Shown here: piece after piece, positions 23,892 to 31,764 of the stretch
Position numbering within the stretch: position 1 is the stretch's first letter
Layout of the letters: every line of letters begins with the position of its first letter
Assembly: GCF_000331105.1 (NCBI RefSeq)
Contig: NC_020054.1
Coordinates: forward strand, 124,001-188,000
Direction: 5' to 3'
DNA length: 64,000 nt
Origin: Fibrella aestuarina BUZ 2
Lineage (GTDB): Bacteria > Bacteroidota > Bacteroidia > Cytophagales > Spirosomataceae
Notes under the pieces: generated by a model
Told to the model about the DNA's origin: nothing
Seen by the model: the letters and a program-made list of their open reading frames with translations, nothing else
Database searches by the model: none
Program-made: the position numbers and the translations under genes

Positions 23892-24344
23892 TTACAAATG
23901 GGCAATGCAATCAATCTCCACGAGAGAGTCGTTCGGAATACCGCTGCGCACGGCCACCGTGGTCCTGACAGGCGGGTTGGGCCCGAAACGACCGCGATAG
24001 ACCTCGTTCATCGCCTGATAGTCGTTGGGGTCGTGTAGCAACACCGACACTTTCAGCACCTTATCCATCGACGAGCCGGCTTTGATCAGTTCTTTTTCCA
24101 GCTCGTTCAGCACATGGTCGGTGTGTGATTTGATATCGCCGTCGAAGTGCGCCCCGATGCCGAACAGGAACAGCAGGTTACCGAGCCGGGTCGCGCTGGA
24201 ATAGAGCGGTACATCATCGTGCGTCACCACACCGGTTGCGGTGGAAGCGGGTGTCACCAGCGGTTGGGGCGGGCTCTCCAATCCGGTAACGTACCCAGCC
24301 ATGCTGAACAGGCCTTTGAGCAGGGAGCGGCGTTTTTGTTTCAT
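23892..24344 (-). CDS. RidA/YjgF-family protein 2 with twin-arginine-like signal
   Basis: A 150-residue paralog of RidA-like protein 1. It starts MKQKRRSLLKGLFSMAGYVT, again a Tat-like signal, then a RidA domain (PLYSSATRLGNLLFLFGIGA, ELEKELIKAGSSMDKVLKVS, LLHDPNDYQAMNEVYRGRFG, PVRTTVAVRSGIPNDSLVEI, CIAHL). The Arg of RTTVAV is kept. It is the first enzyme gene after SusD. The two RidA genes differ most in the leader and linker and share the same catalytic region, which points to duplication followed by divergence. It would clear imines made by the SelA-like enzyme in the periplasm. Confidence 0.9.
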   Translation of the reverse strand: MKQKRRSLLKGLFSMAGYVTGLESPPQPLVTPASTATGVVTHDDVPLYSSATRLGNLLFLFGIGAHFDGDIKSHTDHVLNELEKELIKAGSSMDKVLKVSVLLHDPNDYQAMNEVYRGRFGPNPPVRTTVAVRSGIPNDSLVEIDCIAHL

Positions 24345-24379
24345 CGTTCGTTTTATGCTTTATCACCTTGCTTTATCAG

Positions 24380-24480
24380 CAGTTTTTTTGTCATCCCGAC
24401 AACGGAGGGATCTTGACGTTTCCTAGCTCTCAGTTGAGGACGCTCTAAGATCCCTCCGTTGTCGGGATGACAAAAAACTG
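24380..24480. repeat. GTCATCCCGAC inverted-repeat element, copy 1
   Basis: Arms of about 34 bp (24380-24414 and 24447-24480) are complementary except for one extra T. The core reads TTTGTCATCCCGACAACGG and the 32-nt loop contains AGTTGAGGACG. The element is flanked by T and A runs. It lies between SusD and RidA-like protein 2, and is homologous to the element at 39428-39511. Confidence 0.85.
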
Positions 24481-24567
24481 TTGTAACAGTGGCCACCTAT
24501 CGGGCTTATCTACTCAGTATAAGCGAGTTAAATACCCTCAACCGACAAACCGCAAATCATAACCCAT

Positions 24568-26130
24568 TTACTTATCCCACCACACGACACTCGACAGGGT
24601 ATTGGACCCGCCCTGCCGCGCCCGCGCTTCGAGGAAGTTGGTTCGGTTGTAGGTCTCTTCCGAATCGGGCACCACGAAGCGGGTCGGGATTTTGCCGCCG
24701 GTGAGGTTACCCGGGTAGTTGGTCGGCGTCAGTTTGGGGTAACCCGTCCGGCGCCAGTTGGCGAAGATTTCGTACTCGTCTTCCAGGAAGAGCGACACCC
24801 ATTTCTGCGTACCGATCTGCTCCAGCTGCTCAGCTACCGTGCCGCTCGCCTTGTAGGGGTTGCCCGCCAGATAGCCGTTTATTTTGGCGTCGGCAATTAC
24901 CCCACCCGTGCCAAACAGCGACCACTGCCGCATGCCAGCCCGTACGGCGTTGGCGTAGGTCGTAGCAGCCGGGCTACCTGCATACCAGCCCCGCACGGCG
25001 GCTTCGGCCAGCAGCAGGTTCGTCTCAGCGTTACCCAGCACCACCAGCGGAGCGCTGTATTTCAGCAGCGTGTTGGGGTTAGGTTCCGAAAACGAGTTGA
25101 AATTGGCGGGCAGGTTGTTGTAGGCCGCGTTGGGCATCCCGCTTTGCAGCGCCGAAGTAGTATCAGCCGTGAACGTCTTGTTATCGCTCGTTGTCCAGAC
25201 AATCGACCAGACGTTCAAGCGCGGATCTTTGGTCGTTTTCAGGTAGTCGATCAGCGTTTTGGCCAGTTTGCCGCCTTCTACATTGTCGCCACCGGGCGTG
25301 ATGTAATCGGTGCTGAGCAGACCGTTGGCGATGAAGTTCCGGCTAGCGAGCTGCGAGCCATCGACGTACCCAATCACGGCGCGGTCGGCATCGTCGAGGA
25401 TGATACCCCCGGCAATGGCTTTCTGCACCCAGGTTTTGGCCGTGTTGGGGTCCACCTCCGTCAGGCGCATACCCAGCCGCAGCATGAGCGAGTAACCAAA
25501 TTTTTTCCACTTCGTCACGTCGCCGCTAAATAGCAGATCGGCGTTGCCGAAGGTCGGTTTGGTGGCGTCGAAGGCCGCAACCGATTCGTCCAGCTCTTTC
25601 AGCAGATCGGCGTAGATGGCCTGCTGCGTGTCGTATTTGGGGGCATAATTTTTATCTGACAGCGCCTTGCCTGCATCCGAATACGGAATGTCGCCGTAGA
25701 GGTCGGTGAGGCGGTGGAACAGGTACGCCTTCCAGATCCGCGCCGCCGACAGCTTGTTGACGTCCGCCGGGCTCGTAGCTACCTTGTCGATCACCTGCCG
25801 GATGGAGATGACCGCCCCCTGCCCCGCCAACGTACCTGAGTAGGCATCCCAGCTGGCCGTCGAGTAGGTGTAGTTGAAGTACTTATCGCCCGCGGCCGGC
25901 ACTTCCTTATAAGTCGAGAAATGCTGCATCGACTGCCCGATGGTCAGATAAGCCGCCCCGGTGAAGTTGGTGCTGACGCCGTCGAGCTGGGCGCGGGTGA
26001 AGAGGTATTCGGGGATGACCTCCGCGTATTTGTTGGGGTCGACGTTCATCTGCTCGAAGCCCTTGTCGCAGGACGACACCAACAGCAGGAACGAAGCCGC
26101 CACGCCTATTTTTTGAAGAAAATGAGTCAT
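24568..26130 (-). CDS. SusD/RagB-family outer-membrane lipoprotein
   Basis: A 520-residue lipoprotein of the SusD-like group 2. The signal ends LLLVSSCDKGFEQMNVDPNK, so lipidation is at the Cys of VSSC. TPR-like helices follow (AARIWKAYLFHRLTDLYGDI, KLAKTLIDYLKTTKDPRLNV, LLLAEAAVRGWYAG). SusD proteins sit on the cell surface and deliver ligand to the SusC channel. It lies 18 bp downstream of the SusC gene, the normal pair order. The ligand cannot be read from sequence; the neighbouring enzymes point to something other than a common glycan. Confidence 0.93.
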   Translation of the reverse strand: MTHFLQKIGVAASFLLLVSSCDKGFEQMNVDPNKYAEVIPEYLFTRAQLDGVSTNFTGAAYLTIGQSMQHFSTYKEVPAAGDKYFNYTYSTASWDAYSGTLAGQGAVISIRQVIDKVATSPADVNKLSAARIWKAYLFHRLTDLYGDIPYSDAGKALSDKNYAPKYDTQQAIYADLLKELDESVAAFDATKPTFGNADLLFSGDVTKWKKFGYSLMLRLGMRLTEVDPNTAKTWVQKAIAGGIILDDADRAVIGYVDGSQLASRNFIANGLLSTDYITPGGDNVEGGKLAKTLIDYLKTTKDPRLNVWSIVWTTSDNKTFTADTTSALQSGMPNAAYNNLPANFNSFSEPNPNTLLKYSAPLVVLGNAETNLLLAEAAVRGWYAGSPAATTYANAVRAGMRQWSLFGTGGVIADAKINGYLAGNPYKASGTVAEQLEQIGTQKWVSLFLEDEYEIFANWRRTGYPKLTPTNYPGNLTGGKIPTRFVVPDSEETYNRTNFLEARARQGGSNTLSSVVWWDK

Positions 26131-26148
26131 TGTGATGTTGTTAGCGGG

Positions 26149-29100
26149 TTAGAATTTCACCATCAGGTTCACACCCAGGCTGCGGGTACGGGGCACGCCG
26201 AAGGCTTCCAAACCCTGGGCATTCGTGCTTGTGTAGCCCGACTCGGGGTCGAAATACTGGTTTTTCTTATCCTTGTAGAGAATGGCCAGGTTGCGCGCCA
26301 CGAACGAGATCGACGCAGCCTGTAACTTCACGAACTTCACCTTCGTGACGGGGAGATTGTAGCTCAGAATCACCTGCCGCAGCTTCACGAAATCGTTGTT
26401 GAACATAAACATGGCCGTGTAGTTCTTGTCGTTGTCGTAGTACGTATCCACGTCTTCTTTCTTCCAGAACTTGGTGAACGGAGCGCCTTCGGGCGTTACG
26501 CCCTCCACGGTGACACCCGTTTCGCGGCCGGGCAAGGTCTCCTGCGGCAGCCCGAAGCGGTAGGCATACTGGTACAGGTTCGAGTAGACAATGCTGCCAA
26601 ACTTGCCGTCGACCAGGATGTTGAGCGAGAAGTTTTTGTACCGGAAATTGTTGGTGATGCCCATCGTCAGCGGCGGCGTGCCCTGCCCGATTTCTTCCAG
26701 ATCACCGCGCACCGCGTAGCCGCTGGCCGTGTTGAAAATCACGTTGCCATTGGCGTCGGTTTTCTTGCGATAGCCCCAAACGGTGCCGTAGGGCCGGCCC
26801 AGGGCGTTGCGCACCACGCCGCCACCCACACCCGTACCGATGTCGATGCTGGTGAGGCCTTCAGCCAGCCGCTCGATCTTGCTTTTGTTGTAGGCCATGT
26901 TGTAGCTCACGTCCCAGGTCAGGCCGCCGCGGTTGATGGGCGTGCCGGTCAGCAGCAGTTCGATACCCTTGTTGCTCAACTCACCCACGTTCAGCAGCGC
27001 CGAGCGGTACCCCGACGACACGGCGATGTTGGTCGTCACGATGTCGTTGGTGGTTTTTCGGTTGTAGAGCGTCAGGTCGAGGCCGAGGCGGTTGTTAAAG
27101 AACTTGGCTTCGATGCCACCTTCATAGGTCGTTGAGGTGAGCGGCTTCAGGTCGGGATTGGGCACCTGCGACGACGACAGCACCTCTACCGGCCGGCCAT
27201 TATGCCCACCCTGCTGCATGGTGTAGTACTGGTAAATCTGATAGGCATTGACGGTCGCGCCGCCCACCTGCGCCCACGACGCCCGCAGCTTGGCAAAGCT
27301 GATGGCCTTGGGCAGCTGGAAGGCGTCGGACAGAATCAGCGAGCCACCCACCGACGGGTAAAAGATGTTGTTGCTCTTCGGATTCAGTACCGAGAACCAG
27401 TCCTGCCGACCCGAGAGCGTCAGGTACGCTACGTTTTTGTAGCCAAAGTCAGCCGAACCGAAGACTGAGTTGATAGCGCTCTTCAGGTACGTTGGCGTGG
27501 TGGTCGAGGCGGCCAGGTTGGTGTAGCTGTAGAAGTACGGGATCGTGAATTCGCTTCCGGCAATCGCCGTCTGATCGTAGATCGACTGTTGGGCGTTGGC
27601 ACCCAACAGCGCCGAGAACGTCAGGTCCTTAACCAGGCTGGTGTTGTTGTAATTCATCGTCACCATGCCGTTGGTTTCCGAGGCCGTCACCTTGCGGGCA
27701 TCATACGTACCCAGCGGCTGGTAGGCGTTGCCCGTTGGCTGCACGTATTCCGACTGGAAGCTGTAGAAATCCTGGCTCACGCTGCCTTTGATGTACAGGT
27801 TGTCGAGGATGTCGTAGCGCAGGCTTCCCTGGCTGATGAACCGGTTCTTAACGTCGTCGTTCTTGAACTTGTTGACCACGAAATACGGGTTCGGAGCGGC
27901 CGGCACGGGGTTCCACTCCATCTCTTTGCCCGTGGCGGGGTCATAGCCCGGCGCGAGGCTGCGGATGTCGACGACGTTGGCGATCAGGTACGTTGCCCAG
28001 TGCGGGTTCATGTCGGCGTAGCCTACCTTCGGCCGGTTGGTGCCGATTTCGCGGTTATACTGAAACACTGTCTCGACGCTCAGGCGCTTGCCCAGAAACG
28101 CATTCAGGTTGAGATTGGCAATCTGCCGCGAAAACGACGAATTCGGCACGATGCTGTTGGCCTGCGTGTTGTTAAGCCCCAACCGGAAGTTGACCGTTTC
28201 GCTGCCGCCCGTCAGCGCTACCGAGTTGATGTAATTGCTACCCGTCTGATAAAAGTTTTTCAGATTGTCTTTCTGGGGCGAATAGGGGTGCAACTGCCCA
28301 TCGACCTGAATCGTCGGCAGGCCATCCATCTTGGCACCGTACGAGAGGCGGCCCGTGCTTTTGGCCTCGGTCAGCGTGGTCGGTTTTTTGCCATCGACGC
28401 CCTGTCCGTATTCATACTGCCAGTTCGGAATCACGGCAATGTCTTCGAAGGTGGTGGTGCTATTCACCTCAATGCCCAGCCCTTTCTGGCCGCGCCCTTT
28501 CTTCGTCGTGATCAGAATCACGCCGTTGGCCGCACGGGCACCGTAGAGGGCCGCCGCCGGGCCACCTTTCAATACGTTGATACTCTCGATGTCGTCGGGG
28601 TTGATACCGCCGATACCGTCGCCCCGGTCCACGTTCATGCCGTTGCCGTCGGCCAGCGTACCACCGCCGGGGGTGCTGTTTTCCATCGGCATCCCGTTGA
28701 TCACGTATAATGGCTGGTTGTTGCCGTTGAGCGAGCCGTTGCCCCGGATGATGATCCGGCTCGACCCACCGGGGCCGGTGGCCATCCCGGTGGCGTTTAC
28801 CCCGGCGATTTTACCCGTCAGGGCGTTGGCTACGTTGTTTTCCCGCGCCTGCGTAAACTCGCTGCCTTTCACCTCCGAGACGGCGTAGGCCAGCGCTTTC
28901 TTTTCCTTCGAGATACCAAGGGCCGTTACGACCACCTCGTTAAGCGTGCTGGCTTCGGGCACGAGCTTCACCGACAGGTTATCCTGATTGCCGACGGTCA
29001 CTTCCTGCTTCTGGTAACCGACGAAGCTGAAAATCAGGATCGCGCCTGCATCGGGCGTTTCGAGCGAAAAACGACCGTCGACGCCGGTGGTGGTCCCGCG

Positions 29101-29589
29101 CATGGTCTCTTTCAACACCACACTCACGCCGGGCAGGCCGTCGCCTTTTTCGTCGAGCACGGTGCCACTCACCCGGCGCTTGGGCGCCTCCGACTGGCTC
29201 GTGGGTTTCAGCGGCGCTATGGCCCCCGGTTGTCGCCGCAGAATGATCTGCTGTTGCACCACCTCGTAGGCCACCCGGTGGGGCGTGAGCACCTTATCGA
29301 GTACGCTCGATAGCGGCTCATTCTGAAAGCGGTAGTTGAATTTCTGTGTCCCGTCGAAAATTTGCGGGTTATACATGAATTTCACCTTGGTGGCCGCTTC
29401 GAGTTTATCCAGCAGCTTCTCGACATCAGCGTTGGAAAGCTGAATGGTTACCTTTTGCTCGAGTACCTGCTGACCGCTCACCGTGTGGGCGCGGGCCAGG
29501 GAGAAAAGGGCAACAGACAGAATGGCCTGGTAGAATCCAATGCGCATAAGTTTCTGTATGTTTTTTTGAAAAAGTAGTCCTCTTGGCAT
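26149..29589 (-). CDS. SusC/RagA TonB-linked outer-membrane protein with STN signalling domain
   Basis: A 1,146-residue TonB-dependent transporter. After the signal peptide there is an STN domain (about 44-115, VTIQLSNADVEKLLDKLEAA), a carboxypeptidase-regulatory-like domain (about 138-215, VSGTVLDEKGDGLPGVSVVL), a plug (NVLKGGPAAALYGARAANGV, TTKKGRG) and a 22-strand barrel ending in LGVNLMVKF. The STN domain is the hallmark of transducers that contact a FecR-type anti-sigma factor. FecR and an ECF sigma gene lie directly upstream, so the protein probably both imports its ligand and reports its presence. It is the second gene of the operon-like run that ends at the BASS symporter. Confidence 0.95.
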   Translation of the reverse strand: MPRGLLFQKNIQKLMRIGFYQAILSVALFSLARAHTVSGQQVLEQKVTIQLSNADVEKLLDKLEAATKVKFMYNPQIFDGTQKFNYRFQNEPLSSVLDKVLTPHRVAYEVVQQQIILRRQPGAIAPLKPTSQSEAPKRRVSGTVLDEKGDGLPGVSVVLKETMRGTTTGVDGRFSLETPDAGAILIFSFVGYQKQEVTVGNQDNLSVKLVPEASTLNEVVVTALGISKEKKALAYAVSEVKGSEFTQARENNVANALTGKIAGVNATGMATGPGGSSRIIIRGNGSLNGNNQPLYVINGMPMENSTPGGGTLADGNGMNVDRGDGIGGINPDDIESINVLKGGPAAALYGARAANGVILITTKKGRGQKGLGIEVNSTTTFEDIAVIPNWQYEYGQGVDGKKPTTLTEAKSTGRLSYGAKMDGLPTIQVDGQLHPYSPQKDNLKNFYQTGSNYINSVALTGGSETVNFRLGLNNTQANSIVPNSSFSRQIANLNLNAFLGKRLSVETVFQYNREIGTNRPKVGYADMNPHWATYLIANVVDIRSLAPGYDPATGKEMEWNPVPAAPNPYFVVNKFKNDDVKNRFISQGSLRYDILDNLYIKGSVSQDFYSFQSEYVQPTGNAYQPLGTYDARKVTASETNGMVTMNYNNTSLVKDLTFSALLGANAQQSIYDQTAIAGSEFTIPYFYSYTNLAASTTTPTYLKSAINSVFGSADFGYKNVAYLTLSGRQDWFSVLNPKSNNIFYPSVGGSLILSDAFQLPKAISFAKLRASWAQVGGATVNAYQIYQYYTMQQGGHNGRPVEVLSSSQVPNPDLKPLTSTTYEGGIEAKFFNNRLGLDLTLYNRKTTNDIVTTNIAVSSGYRSALLNVGELSNKGIELLLTGTPINRGGLTWDVSYNMAYNKSKIERLAEGLTSIDIGTGVGGGVVRNALGRPYGTVWGYRKKTDANGNVIFNTASGYAVRGDLEEIGQGTPPLTMGITNNFRYKNFSLNILVDGKFGSIVYSNLYQYAYRFGLPQETLPGRETGVTVEGVTPEGAPFTKFWKKEDVDTYYDNDKNYTAMFMFNNDFVKLRQVILSYNLPVTKVKFVKLQAASISFVARNLAILYKDKKNQYFDPESGYTSTNAQGLEAFGVPRTRSLGVNLMVKF

Positions 29590-29681
29590 AATTTTGAGGG
29601 TTGTCAGTTAAAAATTGGCACAATAAAGTCCTGATCCGCTGGGGCGGACGTTGTAGTTAGCGTTACACGAGGGCGATTGAG

Positions 29682-29711
29682 AAGTCGGAGATGTTGGCGC
29701 ATCTTCGACTT
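29682..29711. repeat. Hairpin between fecR-like and susC-like genes
   Basis: AAGTCGGAGATG (29682-29693) and CATCTTCGACTT (29700-29711) pair over 12 bp with one G-T mismatch and a 6-nt loop. The hairpin lies in the 194-bp gap between the two genes and could be an attenuator that sets the FecR:SusC ratio. Confidence 0.45.
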
Positions 29712-29783
29712 TGCTTTTTAGGGGCGATACGGTCGTTTGTTCATAGGCATACGGGTGTCAAAAGAGGGGCATTGCTCCGGGCG

Positions 29784-30932
29784 TCAGTCGCATCCATTGG
29801 CGTGGATTACGATGTCGCCATTCACCTGTTCATAGCTGGCATTGACCGTCCGGCAGATCAGGTCCAGCTTCTGAAAGAGGGGTTCATCCGACAGCGAGGC
29901 CGTCAGGTAACAGGTACGCATCAGGTCGGCATCGTAGTTGATGTTGATGCCGTATGCCTGCTCAAGGGTCGCGAACACCTCGGCCATGGGTGTGCGCTGG
30001 AAACGAAAGGCCTGCTGCTGAACGGCGGGTTTCAGCACCACCGGGTTGGCGACTACACTCTTCACCAGGCGGCTATCCACCGGCGAGAAGACAATCTGCT
30101 GATTGGGCGTCAGCACCACGCCCGTCAGCTTCGTTTCGTCTTTGGGGTTGCTGGCTGGTTTCTGGCTGGCGGCGTATACCGATACCCGACCCGTATTGAC
30201 CACCACCTTTACCTGCCGGTTTGTCTCGTATGTCTGTACCGTAAAGCTCGTCCCTAACACTTTCGTGACGAGGCTATTGGCGTAGACGTAGAATGGTTTC
30301 GCCGGGTTTTTCGTGACCGAGAAAAAAGCCTGCCCCTGCAGGTACACTTCGCGTTTGTTGCCCGTAAATGCTTTTGGGTAACTCACCCGGCTTTTCGGAT
30401 ACACCACGATCGTACTCTGGTCGGGCAGGGCTACCGTTAGGGGTTTTGTTTCGTTGTTTTCGACTTCAATCAGTGAGTTAGTTTCCTGCGCAACGGCGAT
30501 CAGATCGGTATACGTGACCGTCTGCGGATCGGGCGTGGTCGTTGGGCGCAGGCGATACCAGCCAAACAGGCCGAGCAGGAGCAACACGCTCGCCGCTACG
30601 CCATACCGAAGGGGTGTAAACCAGCTGTTGCCCTGTCCACTGCCCCGCAACGGTTTTACCCGCGGCTCGTCGAGCGATTGGCGGAGCCGGCCGATTTCAT
30701 GCCGGACTTCCTCGTCTGAAACGGGCGGATGCTGCCGAGCCAGCTGCGCATATTGTTGGTGAATGGCCGTCAGCAGCAGCGTGGCTTTTTCGATCAATTC
30801 GTGCCGGTCCGGGTTGTGGATCAGCCACTCGTTCCAGAACGCACTGGCGTCGGGATCAGCCGTCAGTTTCCAGCGCTGAAACGATGGATCTGCCGCTAAT
30901 TCGTCTGGTTCGAGGTCTCGGTATGCCTGCAT
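29784..30932 (-). CDS. FecR-family anti-sigma factor
   Basis: A 382-residue inner-membrane anti-sigma factor. A cytoplasmic N-terminal part (about 1-105, WNEWLIHNPDRHELIEKATL) binds the sigma factor, one membrane segment is at about 111-128 (VAASVLLLLGLFGWYRL), and the periplasmic FecR domain follows (VALPDQSTIVVYPKSRVSYP, GNKREVYLQGQAFFSVTKNP). A C-terminal STN-like domain (FATLEQAYGININYDADLMR) ends the protein. It would hold the divergent ECF sigma factor inactive until the STN-containing SusC signals. It is on the same strand as susC, 194 bp upstream. Confidence 0.93.
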   Translation of the reverse strand: MQAYRDLEPDELAADPSFQRWKLTADPDASAFWNEWLIHNPDRHELIEKATLLLTAIHQQYAQLARQHPPVSDEEVRHEIGRLRQSLDEPRVKPLRGSGQGNSWFTPLRYGVAASVLLLLGLFGWYRLRPTTTPDPQTVTYTDLIAVAQETNSLIEVENNETKPLTVALPDQSTIVVYPKSRVSYPKAFTGNKREVYLQGQAFFSVTKNPAKPFYVYANSLVTKVLGTSFTVQTYETNRQVKVVVNTGRVSVYAASQKPASNPKDETKLTGVVLTPNQQIVFSPVDSRLVKSVVANPVVLKPAVQQQAFRFQRTPMAEVFATLEQAYGININYDADLMRTCYLTASLSDEPLFQKLDLICRTVNASYEQVNGDIVIHANGCD

Positions 30933-31149
30933 GCGCTGAGTACTATCTATGCCGTTTTGAAGGAAAGATGCAAGATCGTACCGCCAATACTCACTCGGAT
31001 AAAACTTTATTTTTACGCAATGCCGAATCGCAGATGATTGTAAATTAGTCGAACGGAATGGCCGAATTGGGCGCAGGGCCGCCTGTTTTAGGTCCGCTTA
31101 GCCAGAATTTTACTTATTAGTTTACACCAATAGCAGGAACGGGGCACTT

Positions 31150-31764
31150 GTGGAGCTAAACCAGCGACTTCTCGACGAAAACGAATTTCTTCTGACGCTC
31201 TGGCATAAGACACAGGCCGGCGATAAGGATGCGTTTTGTCAGCTGGCCGACGCCCAATACCGGTCGCTGTTCACCTACGCCACCAATTTCACCGACGACC
31301 GGGAGTTTATTAAAGATGCCATTCAGGAGGTGTTTATTCGCATCTGGGAGCGCCGCACCACGCTGACGATTCAGGTGGTGGCGATGTACCTGTTCAAATC
31401 ACTGCGGAATCAGTTGCTGGCCGAACACCGGCGGCCCGTGCGGATGCTGTCGTCGCTGGCGACGCCCGAAGTGACCGAGTTGACCGACTGGCAAACCGCC
31501 GAAACCCACATTGAACAGCACGAAGCCGACTCTGAAAGTGAGCAGCGCGTGCGGCAGGCGATTCATAGGCTACCCAAACGGCAGCAGGAAGTGATTTTCC
31601 TGAAGTTTTACAAAGGGCTGGAAAACGAACAGATTGCCGACTTGATGGAGATCAACCGGCAATCTGTCGCGAATCTGTTATTTCGGGCGCTTGGTTCGCT
31701 TAAGAGCCAGATGGCGATCTGCACCACCTGGCTGGTCCTGTTGCTAATCCATGGCGATGTGTAG
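31150..31764 (+). CDS. ECF-subfamily RNA polymerase sigma factor
   Basis: A 204-residue sigma factor with a GTG start at 31150 (no other in-frame start fits before the region 2 motif). Region 2 reads FTDDREFIKDAIQEVFIRIW and region 4 reads AIHRLPKRQQEVIFLKFYKG, LENEQIADLMEINRQSVANL, LFRALGSLKS. The C-terminus has an extra hydrophobic tail (AICTTWLVLLLIHG). It diverges from fecR and probably drives the susCD-to-BASS cluster. Its stop codon abuts the stop codon of the next, convergent GH3 gene without a gap. Confidence 0.93.
   Translation: MELNQRLLDENEFLLTLWHKTQAGDKDAFCQLADAQYRSLFTYATNFTDDREFIKDAIQEVFIRIWERRTTLTIQVVAMYLFKSLRNQLLAEHRRPVRMLSSLATPEVTELTDWQTAETHIEQHEADSESEQRVRQAIHRLPKRQQEVIFLKFYKGLENEQIADLMEINRQSVANLLFRALGSLKSQMAICTTWLVLLLIHGDV

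Noticed and set aside
24380..24480. Simple terminator after SusD
   Set aside because: The arms are longer than needed, the loop is shared with a distant copy, and on the transcribed strand no T run follows the stem. I treat it as a repeat element.
27589..28710. 373-codon plus-strand open frame opposite the STN-containing SusC
   Set aside because: It is rich in Arg, Val, His and Asp without domains, as expected for the antisense of a GC-rich gene.
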